A stretch of 64,000 nucleotides of DNA from Sphingomonas_O antarctica (GCF_965137005.1 NZ_CBCRXM010000001.1:342280-406279), one strand, 5' to 3'. Positions 1-8,905 are shown, counted from the first letter of the stretch. Translations and numbers: made by a program. The notes: generated by a model from the letters alone, not told the origin.

Positions 1-1063
1 TCGTGATCGTGTCGGTCGCGGCGGCGCGGAAGGACGATGTGACGTTGCCACCGGTAACTAATATGCTCGCCAGCTTGGGCTCGGTATAATTGATCTGCGC
101 ATTGCCGTTGATCAGATTGATGCCCGCCGACAGGACGACGACGCCGTTTTCCATACTCGCCGATGCCGCAGGCTGATAACCGACCGTGCCGCTGAGCAGC
201 ATCGAAATCGCCTGGTTCTTGGGCATCGCCGCGAGGAAGATGCCGTTATTCGTAAATTCACCGTTGGTGCTGCTCGTCGTGCCGGTGTGGCTCAGCACAT
301 TACCGCTGGCCGACGTGCCGCCGTTCGCCAGGAAGTTGATGTCGAACAGTCCGGAATTGATCCGCACATCGACACTTTCGCCTGTGATATAACCGACCGA
401 ACCCGTCGTCTGAACCGTGCCCGCCATCGACACCACCGGCGCGACCAAGGCAAGGTAAGACCCCGAGCCGAGCGTGTTGATACGCGCACCGCTTTGGATG
501 TCTATTTTCGACTGGCGACCCGCAGCTTCGGCCACGAAATGGAGTGTGTTGTCGTTGCCAAACAGATTGCCACCGGTCGCGGCGCCCGCGATATCGCTGG
601 CGGTCAGCACGAGGTTGCCGACGTTGAACGTCGCCGTCGGCCCGGCAATGATGCCGCCCGGCGAATAAAACCATACTGCACTATTCGATGGCGCCGTGAC
701 CGATCCGTTGAAAACGATTGGACGGGTGTGATCCGACGGCAGGACCCGGTTGAGAACAGTGAAGCTGGCGCCGCCATAACCGGACTCGAACGATGCGGTA
801 CGTCCGGTCGGCAAAAAATTTATCGGGCCGGGCGGCAATTGGCCATAACCCGTTTCCGGGTTCCAATTGATGATCGCCTGCGCCGAACTGACGGTAATAT
901 GATCGATCGTCGACGAGCGGCTGATGGAGACATTGCCCGAAACCGTCGTCGAAGACCCCTGCAACGCCCGGTCGGGATAGCTTTGGGCATGCGCATGGCC
1001 GGCCAAAGCCGTCGCCATTGCGCAGCCGGTGAGCAGGCGCGTACGCCGGCCGGGAAGAGTCAT
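1..1063 (-). CDS. TpsA-type secreted exoprotein with filamentous haemagglutinin N-terminal domain, partial (C-terminus beyond left edge)
   Basis: The first about 354 residues of a two-partner-secretion exoprotein are visible; the rest lies beyond base 1. Translated from 1063 the protein opens with MTLPGRRTRLL and a signal peptide that probably ends at AGHAHAQS (about residue 28). A TPS domain follows: INWNPETGYG near residue 55, then SPGGIIAGPTATFNVGNLVL, which matches the NPNGI..GP.A.I.VGGL pattern of haemagglutinin/HecA-type proteins with SPGGI in place of NPNGI. After it come Gly/Ser/Asn-rich beta-helix-like repeats. The ATG overlaps the TGA of the upstream transporter gene (ATGA); a second in-frame ATG lies two codons earlier, at 1069. 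The family is threaded through its TpsB partner to the surface or medium. The passenger function cannot be seen. Confidence 0.85.
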   Translation of the reverse strand, partial: MTLPGRRTRLLTGCAMATALAGHAHAQSYPDRALQGSSTTVSGNVSISRSSTIDHITVSSAQAIINWNPETGYGQLPPGPINFLPTGRTASFESGYGGASFTVLNRVLPSDHTRPIVFNGSVTAPSNSAVWFYSPGGIIAGPTATFNVGNLVLTASDIAGAATGGNLFGNDNTLHFVAEAAGRQSKIDIQSGARINTLGSGSYLALVAPVVSMAGTVQTTGSVGYITGESVDVRINSGLFDINFLANGGTSASGNVLSHTGTTSSTNGEFTNNGIFLAAMPKNQAISMLLSGTVGYQPAASASMENGVVVLSAGINLINGNAQINYTEPKLASILVTGGNVTSSFRAAATDTIT

Positions 1064-2823
1064 CGCCATGGCAAAAGCCTTGTTGTGAGCGTCAGGAGAA
1101 AACGGGTATCGCCGCGCCGCGTCTGCAATCCGGCACGCCGCAACGGAACCGCAGCGGTGCCATCGACCTGGAACCGGTCGCCGAACGCGACACGCACGCC
1201 ACCGCCCGCCGATTGCAGCTTTTCGGGATCGAGGCCGTTCGACGCGCTGTCCTTGTTCCAGACCCACGCCGCGTCGAAAAAGCCATAGCCTTGCACGGCG
1301 AACGATTTTGCCGAACGCGGGATCAGCGAACCGTATGCGATCTCGCTGCGAAACCCGACGCCGCTGTCGCCGATGATCGTGCCCGGATCGAAACCGCGGC
1401 CGACGGTGTAATTGCCTGCTGAAAATTCTTCGTAGCTGAATAGCGCATGCGGCGCATATTGCGCGCGTGGTTGCAGACTGAAGGTCAGGCGCGGGATCGG
1501 CCGGAATTCCGCTACCGCAGAAATGCGCCCGACGAACGCAGTCGGATCGCCCTCGGTGCGGCTCGGCAGCACCATGCCGGCGCACGCGGCGAACGGCGCA
1601 CCGCCGCAGCCGTCGGATGCGCCGAGCAGACCCAACCCCTGACGCAGTTCCACGCCACCCAGGATACGCCACCGCGGCTCGGCAGAGCTATAGCCGCGCG
1701 TGCTGGCGATGCTATCAGGATCAACCGCATCGTAATCTAGGCGCGCAAATGCAACGCGCAAGCGGTCGCGGGTCAATGGTAAGGTGCTCAAGCGGCTGGT
1801 CTGATTGATGAAATCGAGCCCGCCCGCGACATATAAATCGTGGTTCTGGCGGCGGATGATCGGATAACGCAATCGGGCCGTCGCGGTGAATGTGCGGCTG
1901 CGCAGGTCGAACGTCGGCCCCAGTGACGGGCGCGTCCAGGCGTAATTGCCATCAAGCCCGAACGTCAGCCCATCACCGCCGATGCGGATTTCCTCACCCG
2001 CCTGCAGCACTTGCTGTTCGCGCGTCTGCGCGGTCGAGAAAATACCGAGCGTCGTGCGATCACCCAGACCGAGCAGCCCGTTGAGGCGCAATTGCAACGT
2101 GCCACCCCAACGACCAACCTCGTGGCTGCCGTAATTCTGGAAGTTCGCATCGAGTTCGATCGGCACGCGCACCACGCGCGCTTCGCCGATGACTTCGCCC
2201 GGCACGGTCCCGGCAGGACGCAACGCGAGGCGCACATCGATCCCCGGCAAGTCGCGCGCCAGCAGCAGATAGCGCTCGGCTTCGATGACGTTGAACACCG
2301 GCTGGCGCTGGATGGCCGCCAAATAGCGCTGGATCACGCCCTCCGAAGCGCCGGCATCGCCGCGCACCTGAATACCGACCAGTTTGGCGAGCAGCACGTC
2401 GAAATGGACGACGCCGTTTTCGATGCGCTGCGCCGGCACTTGCACCGCCGCAAGATAGCCGGCGCGCCGCAGGATCGTCGCCGCACGGTCGCGGATTTCG
2501 CAAACTTCGGCGATGGCCAGCGTCTTGCCGATCGCATCGCCATAAGCCGGTCGCAACATCGCCGGATCGATCGGACCCAGCCCGTTGAATTCGACCTGCG
2601 ACAGCGTCACCCGGACATCGGCATAAGCCGGGTCGGCGAGCGGGCAGGGCGCGCGCTCGATTTCGCCCTCGACGGTTACCCGGCCCGTGGGTGGCGCCGT
2701 CGGCGCAACGGGAATTCTCTGGATTTCTTCGCGGGTCGGCACGGGCGGTGCGCTTTGGGCAAGCGCCGCCCCGCCCGCCATCGCGGGCACCAACGCCATT
2801 AATGCTCCAACCCTCGATCGCAT
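1060..2823 (-). CDS. TpsB outer-membrane transporter (ShlB/FhaC/HecB family)
   Basis: Predicted Omp85-type pore of 587 aa that secretes the adjacent TpsA. The signal peptide is MRSRVGALMALVPAMAGGAA, with cleavage after ALAQS. After a Pro-rich linker, residues about 66-200 form the POTRA region (VRVTLSQVEFNGLGPID, a second POTRA-like stretch around LVGIQVRGDAG). Residues about 215-587 are alternating strands typical of the 16-strand barrel, ending RFLLTLTTRLLPWR. The last residue is Arg rather than the usual aromatic, but an aromatic Trp is penultimate. The start is ATG with a GGGGGA ribosome-binding site; a hairpin abuts that site. The gene overlaps tpsA by 4 nt, so the two are probably translated together. 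Length is normal for the family. Confidence 0.93.
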   Translation of the reverse strand: MRSRVGALMALVPAMAGGAALAQSAPPVPTREEIQRIPVAPTAPPTGRVTVEGEIERAPCPLADPAYADVRVTLSQVEFNGLGPIDPAMLRPAYGDAIGKTLAIAEVCEIRDRAATILRRAGYLAAVQVPAQRIENGVVHFDVLLAKLVGIQVRGDAGASEGVIQRYLAAIQRQPVFNVIEAERYLLLARDLPGIDVRLALRPAGTVPGEVIGEARVVRVPIELDANFQNYGSHEVGRWGGTLQLRLNGLLGLGDRTTLGIFSTAQTREQQVLQAGEEIRIGGDGLTFGLDGNYAWTRPSLGPTFDLRSRTFTATARLRYPIIRRQNHDLYVAGGLDFINQTSRLSTLPLTRDRLRVAFARLDYDAVDPDSIASTRGYSSAEPRWRILGGVELRQGLGLLGASDGCGGAPFAACAGMVLPSRTEGDPTAFVGRISAVAEFRPIPRLTFSLQPRAQYAPHALFSYEEFSAGNYTVGRGFDPGTIIGDSGVGFRSEIAYGSLIPRSAKSFAVQGYGFFDAAWVWNKDSASNGLDPEKLQSAGGGVRVAFGDRFQVDGTAAVPLRRAGLQTRRGDTRFLLTLTTRLLPWR

Positions 2824-2831
2824 GCTTCCCC

Positions 2832-2858
2832 CATGGGCTCTTTACCAACAGAGCCATG
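2832..2858 (-). promoter_or_regulatory. hairpin immediately upstream of the tpsB ribosome-binding site
   Basis: CATGGGCTCT at 2832-2841 and AGAGCCATG at 2850-2858 are inverted arms with one extra G and an 8-nt loop. On the minus strand the stem ends at the GGGGGA ribosome-binding site of tpsB. It could insulate tpsB from upstream genes or modulate its translation. This is inferred from position only; there is no T-tract, so a Rho-independent terminator is unlikely. Confidence 0.35.
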
Positions 2859-2977
2859 TCTGACGCCGACGGCGCGACCAACGCCAACGTCACCACTAAC
2901 GCGCTCGTTCTTGCGAGTCGCGGGCGCGGCCGACCGATCTGGCTTAACCGCTAAGCCATTTCATCTCAAACGCTTAG

Positions 2978-3715
2978 TTACCCGGTAGGCGTAGCTTGCC
3001 CAGCCTCAACCAACTGGTCCAGCTGGCGCGTACACCCCTTTGCGATCAGCGCGGCACCAACGGCGTCCGCCGAATCACCAGCGTTGCCGATCGGCTGCAC
3101 CACGATCTCGACCGGCGCGCCGTTTGGTGCTGCCAGGCGATAACGGGCACCTGCGGTCAGCGGCAACTGCGCGGGCCAGGGCCGAACGCTCTGTCCGGCG
3201 GCAAAATCGAGCGGCACGTTCTTGCCGCCGCTCCAGATCGAATAGCTGGCGGCGCTCGTCATGTCTGGACGCCACACATTGGTCGCAGCGGGATCCGTGA
3301 CGCACATGGTGCCACCACGGCTGGCATCGACATACCATAGATTCGGCGATTTGGCTGGACCGGTCAGTGCGCCGCGTACGGCTCCGGTGCGCACCTGACG
3401 CGCGCCGCTGGAGCGGATCAATGCACCCAATGCCGAAGGTGCCACCGACGCTGTGCCCCCGGCAATCGCGTGAACCCCTGCGCCGGACAGAGTGTGCGTG
3501 CCCTTCGCGTCGAGCAGAACCAGGGTGTCACCCGGCTTCAGCGTGATCGCCGCGGCGGTGATCGCTTTTCCCGGCGGATACATGGTGGCGGACGGTCCGC
3601 TGGCGCGGACGACGATGGTGCCGGCGAGCGCGCCGGTGGCAATCATACCCGCGGCAAGCGCGGCAAGTTTCGATGCAGATTTAATCAAGGACAAAATAGC
3701 CTCCCTCGGCCTCAT
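2978..3715 (-). CDS. exported protein of unknown function in the TPS/CHAT/CHASE2 operon
   Basis: I do not recognise this protein as a named family. It has a signal peptide (LAALAAGMIATGALAG), then a beta-rich domain: TIVVRASGPSATMYPPGKAI, then LKPGDTLVLLDAKGTHTLSG. That stretch is reminiscent of small FecR-like or SH3-like periplasmic sensor domains. Two Cys (in TMCVTD and KGCTRQ) could form a disulfide. Start choice is uncertain. ATG at 3715 gives MRPREAIL and overlaps the cyclase gene by 35 nt. TTG at 3688 has a GGGAGG site 11 nt upstream, overlaps the cyclase stop only slightly and still leaves a complete signal peptide. Its place between the cyclase and tpsB suggests a periplasmic adaptor; that is inference. 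Confidence 0.75.
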   Translation of the reverse strand: MRPREAILSLIKSASKLAALAAGMIATGALAGTIVVRASGPSATMYPPGKAITAAAITLKPGDTLVLLDAKGTHTLSGAGVHAIAGGTASVAPSALGALIRSSGARQVRTGAVRGALTGPAKSPNLWYVDASRGGTMCVTDPAATNVWRPDMTSAASYSIWSGGKNVPLDFAAGQSVRPWPAQLPLTAGARYRLAAPNGAPVEIVVQPIGNAGDSADAVGAALIAKGCTRQLDQLVEAGQATPTG

Positions 3716-5711
3716 GTTCGAGACGATACACCAAGTTACGCAGCGGGGCATCATCTGGATGGTTAATCGAGTCTCGTTCTAGGTCAGCGCGCGCCGTCGC
3801 GTCACCCCGAACCGCAGCATCGACCTTGTGCGCAAAGGCTGTCCGCTTTTCCGCCAACAGGTTAGGGACCGGCTCCCAAATCGAGATCGGCGTCGCCCGG
3901 CCGCGCAGCACCACCCGCCCAAGGGGACGGAAAATCGGTACCCCCGCCCGTGCGACGAGCTCGCCGGACGCGAGGACATTGGTCTTGGTCTGCTTGTTCG
4001 CCGATTCGAGTCGCGCGGCGGTGTTCATGGCATCGCCCAGCGCCGTATACTGGATGCGACCTTCGCCGCCAAAATTGCCGACGATCGCTTCGCCATAATG
4101 AATGCCGACGCGGGTCTTGCCGATCGCCGGCACGCCCTCGGGTGCCTCGGCGCGAAAGCGTTCGCCCGCTTCGTGCATCGCCAAAGCGGCCGCCACCGCG
4201 CGCGCGCCATCGTCTTCGCGCGCAATCGGCGCGCCCCAGAACGCGACCACGGCGTCGCCGACGAACTTGTCGATCGTCCCGCCTTGCCCCAGCACCACGT
4301 CCGACAACATGTCGAGATAGCGGTTGAGCAGCGTCGCGACCATCTCTGGTTCGATCGCGTGGCTCAACTTGGTAAAACCCTCCAGGTCGGTGAAGACCAC
4401 GTAGATCGGGCGCTTTTCGCCGGTCAGGCTCAAACTGTCGGGGTTGCGCAGGATCTCGGCGGCAATATCGCGCGGAAGGTATTTACCCAACGCCGATTGG
4501 GCGAAACGCCGTTGTTCACCGCTCAAGGCTCGCGCCGCCGATCCGGCCGCGAGGAACGCGATCACCCAACCGACGCCCCAACCGAATTGCGGCAGGGTCT
4601 GGGTGTCCAGCCCGATCATTTCGGCACCCACAGGCAAGGAAGCGAAGAGTGCACCTTGCGCCAACACGAACAACGCGACCCCCCAGACCGGCAACCCGCT
4701 CAACGCAGTGAGTGCGCCTGCAAGCACAACCAGCAAGGCGCAGGCCCAGATTGCCGTATCGGGCATCGCCTGTTTCCAACGCCCGTCGAGCAACTGCGCC
4801 AACATATGCGCGTGGACCTCGAGCCCGATCGTCTGGCCGTTGCGCGGGCGATCCTCGAGCGGGACACCGTTCGAGTCGGTCGCCTTGTCGATGTACCAAG
4901 TCATCGGTGTCGCAAATTGGTCGGTGTCGATAATGTCGCCGCCGATCAGGACGTAGCGACCGGCAATCTGATCCTTTAACGCCATCGCAACGTCCGGATT
5001 GGCGAGCAGGTCGATCGGCAGCTTGGTAAACACCGGTCGCGATGCGTCCTGCGCCAGCCGGTAAGCGATTGCCCGGTTATAATTGCGCAGGCTTTCCGGG
5101 GCGCCCGTCATCGCATTAGAAAGCAATGGAGGCAGGCTGCGCGGCTGTTCGGGCCAACTGCGCATCGTGCCGTCGAGATCGGGAAGAAAGAAGACGCTCG
5201 CCGGATGGACCGCTCCGCCGGCGATAGAGCGCTGGAAATTCGACAGAAATTGCTCCTGCCAGTCGCGCATATTGGCGTTGTTGGTATTGTGAGAGGCGAA
5301 CGCGAGGTAGGTCGGCGTCTTCATGGCGCGAAAGGCATCGATCAGTTGCTGGTCCTCAGGCTGTGCCTGGTCGATCAGAATATCGATCCCGATCGACTTC
5401 GCGCCCATCCCGTCGAGCGCGGTCAAAGCCTTGGCAAGGATTGCGCGATCGAGTGGTGACCGTTTGGCAGTCGCAGCGAGCGTCTCGTCGGTGTAGGTCA
5501 CAAGGACGATACGCGGGTCCTGAGCCACGCGGGGCGCGGTGGCGACGGCGCGCAGATCGTACAGCGATCGCTCTGCAGTTACGGCGAGGGGGATTTCCCA
5601 GCTGTACCGCGCAAACAACAGTGACGCGATCAACAGCATCCCCGTCGCACCGCTCCGCAACCAGCCGAGCGACCGCGTGGTTTGGCTCAGCCGTGTCGAA
5701 AAGGCATTCAA
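3681..5711 (-). CDS. CHASE2-domain class III adenylate cyclase
   Basis: Membrane sensor-cyclase of 676 aa. One N-terminal TM helix (about 16-38) precedes a periplasmic CHASE2 domain (about 40-330) with typical sequence (DPRIVLVTYTDETLAAT, GIDILIDQAQ). Three TM helices follow (about 345-420), then a class III catalytic domain from residue 435. Catalytic residues are present: metal Asp442 (FTDLEGF) and Asp486 (VGDAVVAFW), adenine-selecting Lys482 and Thr556 (QYTALGD), and transition-state Asn563/Arg567 (NTAARLE). The K/T pair favours ATP over GTP. The start is taken as TTG at 5711, overlapping the upstream CHAT stop (TTGA); upstream in-frame sequence is only the CHAT gene in another frame. It probably converts a periplasmic signal into cAMP. 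Confidence 0.92.
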   Translation of the reverse strand: MNAFSTRLSQTTRSLGWLRSGATGMLLIASLLFARYSWEIPLAVTAERSLYDLRAVATAPRVAQDPRIVLVTYTDETLAATAKRSPLDRAILAKALTALDGMGAKSIGIDILIDQAQPEDQQLIDAFRAMKTPTYLAFASHNTNNANMRDWQEQFLSNFQRSIAGGAVHPASVFFLPDLDGTMRSWPEQPRSLPPLLSNAMTGAPESLRNYNRAIAYRLAQDASRPVFTKLPIDLLANPDVAMALKDQIAGRYVLIGGDIIDTDQFATPMTWYIDKATDSNGVPLEDRPRNGQTIGLEVHAHMLAQLLDGRWKQAMPDTAIWACALLVVLAGALTALSGLPVWGVALFVLAQGALFASLPVGAEMIGLDTQTLPQFGWGVGWVIAFLAAGSAARALSGEQRRFAQSALGKYLPRDIAAEILRNPDSLSLTGEKRPIYVVFTDLEGFTKLSHAIEPEMVATLLNRYLDMLSDVVLGQGGTIDKFVGDAVVAFWGAPIAREDDGARAVAAALAMHEAGERFRAEAPEGVPAIGKTRVGIHYGEAIVGNFGGEGRIQYTALGDAMNTAARLESANKQTKTNVLASGELVARAGVPIFRPLGRVVLRGRATPISIWEPVPNLLAEKRTAFAHKVDAAVRGDATARADLERDSINHPDDAPLRNLVYRLEHEAEGGYFVLD

Positions 5712-8700
5712 CGTCCGGCGAGGAGCGTTCGGCTGCCGTCGCCGACGATCGCAAAGCCCGACCAGTAATAGGGATGGCTGGTCTGCGGATCGTCCATCAG
5801 CTTGACCTCGGCTTGACGCAACGCATCGCCGACGGTGTCGCCCTTGCCTTCGAACAGGCCGGTGATCAGGCGTTTGGTCGCGTTGAAATCGTCCGGGGCG
5901 GGCCAGTGGCTGGCGATCACGGCGCGACCGCCCGCTCCGATGAACGCGCGGACCAGCCCGTCGAGCGCATTGCCGCCACCCGTCGTCACGCCTGCTTCGC
6001 GCGTCGCGGCGATGGTTGCCTTGCCCGCCGTATCGCACGCGGAAAGGATGACGAGGTCGGCGTCGATCTTGAGGTCATAAATCTCGCGGAAAGATAGCAG
6101 CCCGTCCGATCCCGCAGCGCCGAAACTGGTCAGCAGGGCAGGGCGCGCCGGGCATTCGGGACGCGGTGCCGTCACCAGCCCGTGCGTCGCGAAATGCAGG
6201 ATCCGATAATTGGCCAGGTCGGGCCGCGTCATCACCGCCTGGTCGGTGAAATCCGCGCCGGTGACGACTGCGGACTGGCTCGCGCCGACGATCATCGCCG
6301 CCTGATGCAATTCGTCGGCGCTGATCGGCTTGTCCCATTCGGCCTTGGGCCAGTTGCAATCGACGGCGCCCACGCCACTCAGCCCGCGCGTCGAGGCGCG
6401 GGTGACATTGGCGGTCAGCGGGGCATTATTTCCGAAGCCGAGGTATTGTTTCTGCGCGGTCGAGGCCGGTGCACCGCGCGCATCGCGGAACGACCGCGCC
6501 GACACGGCCGTGCTAACCGAAGCCGAGCGCCCGAGCCATTTGATCCCGGTAAAATCGAACTCGTCGGCATTGGGCCGCGCCGTCCGCGCCTTATATGCCG
6601 CCACGCTCGCGTCGTCGGCGACCAGCAGGTTGATCGGGAGGCGCAGCATCGCGCCATCGGGTTCGAAGATGATGTGTTTCGCGGTCGCCAGTTCGTCCGC
6701 ATAGGGTCCGAACAACGCTACAAACAGCTTGCGGCTGGCCGCGACGTCGAACGGGTAGGTGTTGAGCTGCCCATTTTCCTCGACGACGATGGTCGAGCGG
6801 AGTTCATCGACGGCGGTGTCGAGTTGGTCCGGCGACATGCCGATGCGCCACGCGCGCGCACCATTCACGGTTACGCCCAGCGCATAGGCGTTGCCACCCG
6901 CGATCAGCATTTTGACATAGGCTTCACCCGGCTTCAGCGCGGTCTGCAGAGCGGGAAGCGTCAGCACGGACGAATCGAGCGCGCGATATTGCGGAAACGC
7001 GCCGAGTTCGGCCTGCGTCGCAGTCTGTTGGTCGGTGAAGGTCTTGAGGTCGCGTTCCAGCGTGGCGATCGCCGCACCGGTCGCAGCATCGCGCTGGGGC
7101 AGCGCGACAAGCGTGGCGAGTTCGACGCGGGTACGCTCGATATCGCGTTCCAGCGTGCGCGCCTGACGGAACAGGCGCGATCCTTCGCCCGCGCCTTCGC
7201 TGAGCTCGCGCGCGAGGATCGCCTGCGTATCGGCGACGCCTGGGCGCACCAGCGCTTGCGTCGCCATAAAGAAATCACCCGCCAGCGCCGGTCGCGCAGC
7301 CATGTCGTCGATCAACAGACCGAGATATGGATTGAGCAGATTACCGAGGCCGGTAACCGAATTGCGCGTCGTCGCCGAAGCCTGCACGACCTGCGCATAC
7401 ATCGTCAGCGCCTCTTCGCGCTTGCCGTGGCGCGCGAGATAGGCCGCGAGCCGCGCCTTGGCGCCATTGACGGCCGCCGTTTCGGGATAGCGTGTTTCGA
7501 GCAACGCCAGCGCGGTGCGCAGCTTGGCTTCGCCACCACTGACGTCGCCCGTCGCTTCGTCGACCAACCCTTCGTCGGATGCGATCTGCGCGCGCAATCG
7601 GGTGATCGAGACGACGCGACCGCCACGGACCGCCACGGCTTCGCGCTCGGCTCCCGCCAATTCTGTGCGGGCGCCGGCATAGTCGCCTTTCAGGCGCAGC
7701 GCCGTGCCGCGAATCTGCCGTGCCTGTGCATCGAGGATGCGCGCGCGTTCATCGGCCGACAATTGCGACGATTCGCTCGCCCCCAGACGCTGGGCCACCG
7801 GAATGCCGGAATTGATCTCGGCCGCCACCTGAGCGCCGATCTCGATCGCGCTCGACGTAAACTCGGTCGGGGCGCCGATCGGCGCAACCGGCTGGTTCAG
7901 GCGCAACAAAGCGCCATCGAAACGCCGTTGGTTGAGCAGGTGAATCGCTTCGAAATTGCGCCGCAACCGGCTCTGCACCCGGTCGTTGCTCGCGACCTTG
8001 CGAGCTTGCGCGAACAGTTCGTCGGCCTCGCCGAAATCGCCCAGATTAGATTTCTGCAGCGCGCGATTGATCAGATATTCGGCCGACTTTCCGCCAGCAT
8101 CATCATCGGCAACGCGCGACTGCAGCGTGTCGAAAAACTCCGCCGCCTCGGCATAATTGCCGCTGTTGTTCCGGCGATAACCCTCCGCAAGCGCTTGTTC
8201 GGGATCGAGCGTGCCCGCCTGAACCCGCGCAAAAGCGACCGGATCGATGACGTTGGTCGTGGCGACCGTGACCTTTCCCGCGACCGGACGGTCGGCGACC
8301 ACGGTGCGCAGCGCGAGCTCAAGCGCGCTGTCATATCCGCCGAGCCCTTCGGCGACATAGGTGATCCGCCCGCGATGGTATTGATAGACATGATAGGCGA
8401 CGTTCGCGCCTTTCAACCGGCATTGCAGGACGGGCAGTTTGCCCAGATCGGCGACATCGACGTCCATCGTTTGTCCGCCGCATTCGACATCCTGCGCGCG
8501 CACCGCGGCCAACCGCTGGGCTGCATCGCCCGGAGAGACGCGCAGCGCGCGAACCTGTCCGACCGCGCGTGCGGCATCGCGGCAGACGATCGACCAGGTG
8601 CGATCGAACATGCCCGTCGTTGCGGCGTCGCGGACTCGCGATTGAACCTGGCACAGCACGCCGCCGCCGGTGCCGAGGCGAAAGCTGTCGGCGAGGCTGG

Positions 8701-8773
8701 GACGCACCGATTGCGCGCTCGCGGGCGCGCTCACTACGATCAGGCTTGTCGCGATAATAAGTGCAGCGCGCAT
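5708..8773 (-). CDS. exported CHAT-domain (caspase-like) protein with helical/TPR region
   Basis: Large exported protein of 1021 aa. The signal peptide is MRAALIIATSLIVVSAPASAQS. A cysteine-containing N-terminal domain comes first; residues about 170-560 are helical repeats of TPR type (AEGYRRNNSGNYAEAAEFFD, ALQKSNLGDFGEADELFAQA). A coiled segment at about 555-600 is followed by a CHAT domain (about 690-1015). The caspase-like dyad is intact: His864 in HFATHG and Cys913 in LSACDT. CHAT is a clan CD protease fold related to caspases and separase; some members are proven proteases, others are not. It is the first gene of the operon and overlaps the cyclase by 4 nt. The signal peptide places it in the periplasm, unlike the cytosolic CHAT proteases of defence systems. 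The substrate is unknown; the neighbouring exoprotein is a candidate. Confidence 0.9.
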   Translation of the reverse strand: MRAALIIATSLIVVSAPASAQSVRPSLADSFRLGTGGGVLCQVQSRVRDAATTGMFDRTWSIVCRDAARAVGQVRALRVSPGDAAQRLAAVRAQDVECGGQTMDVDVADLGKLPVLQCRLKGANVAYHVYQYHRGRITYVAEGLGGYDSALELALRTVVADRPVAGKVTVATTNVIDPVAFARVQAGTLDPEQALAEGYRRNNSGNYAEAAEFFDTLQSRVADDDAGGKSAEYLINRALQKSNLGDFGEADELFAQARKVASNDRVQSRLRRNFEAIHLLNQRRFDGALLRLNQPVAPIGAPTEFTSSAIEIGAQVAAEINSGIPVAQRLGASESSQLSADERARILDAQARQIRGTALRLKGDYAGARTELAGAEREAVAVRGGRVVSITRLRAQIASDEGLVDEATGDVSGGEAKLRTALALLETRYPETAAVNGAKARLAAYLARHGKREEALTMYAQVVQASATTRNSVTGLGNLLNPYLGLLIDDMAARPALAGDFFMATQALVRPGVADTQAILARELSEGAGEGSRLFRQARTLERDIERTRVELATLVALPQRDAATGAAIATLERDLKTFTDQQTATQAELGAFPQYRALDSSVLTLPALQTALKPGEAYVKMLIAGGNAYALGVTVNGARAWRIGMSPDQLDTAVDELRSTIVVEENGQLNTYPFDVAASRKLFVALFGPYADELATAKHIIFEPDGAMLRLPINLLVADDASVAAYKARTARPNADEFDFTGIKWLGRSASVSTAVSARSFRDARGAPASTAQKQYLGFGNNAPLTANVTRASTRGLSGVGAVDCNWPKAEWDKPISADELHQAAMIVGASQSAVVTGADFTDQAVMTRPDLANYRILHFATHGLVTAPRPECPARPALLTSFGAAGSDGLLSFREIYDLKIDADLVILSACDTAGKATIAATREAGVTTGGGNALDGLVRAFIGAGGRAVIASHWPAPDDFNATKRLITGLFEGKGDTVGDALRQAEVKLMDDPQTSHPYYWSGFAIVGDGSRTLLAGR

Positions 8774-8831
8774 ATGGCCTCCCCAAGCCGAATCATCGGC
8801 AGTCTAACGGCTGGCGCGCCCGTTGCCAGTA

Positions 8832-8905
8832 TGGAGGCCCGAGCCGGAATCGAACCGGCGTGCAAGGATTTGCAGTCCTCTGCGTAACCACTCCGCCATC
8901 GGGCC
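8832..8905 (-). tRNA. tRNA-Cys (GCA)
   Basis: On the minus strand the 74-nt gene begins GGCCCGA and ends TCGGGCC-T-CCA, a perfect 7-bp acceptor stem. The discriminator U is typical of tRNA-Cys and the CCA is encoded. The anticodon loop reads CTGCAAA (GCA anticodon) and the T-arm is GGTTCGAATCC. It stands alone between the CHAT operon and aroQ. Confidence 0.97.

Noticed and set aside
287..1288. 333-codon plus-strand open frame across the TPS genes
   Set aside because: It crosses the boundary of tpsA and tpsB antisense and is Arg-rich; the minus-strand reading gives clear TPS-family proteins.
6182..8887. 901-codon open frame on the plus strand opposite the CHAT gene
   Set aside because: High third-position GC in the CHAT gene keeps the antisense frame open. 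Its translation is Arg/Asp-rich low-complexity sequence with no domain, and it has no independent ribosome-binding site.
8832..8905. tRNA-Cys as an integration site for an island
   Set aside because: No integrase and no repeat of the tRNA 3' end found in the flanking sequence read by eye; neighbouring genes look like core.
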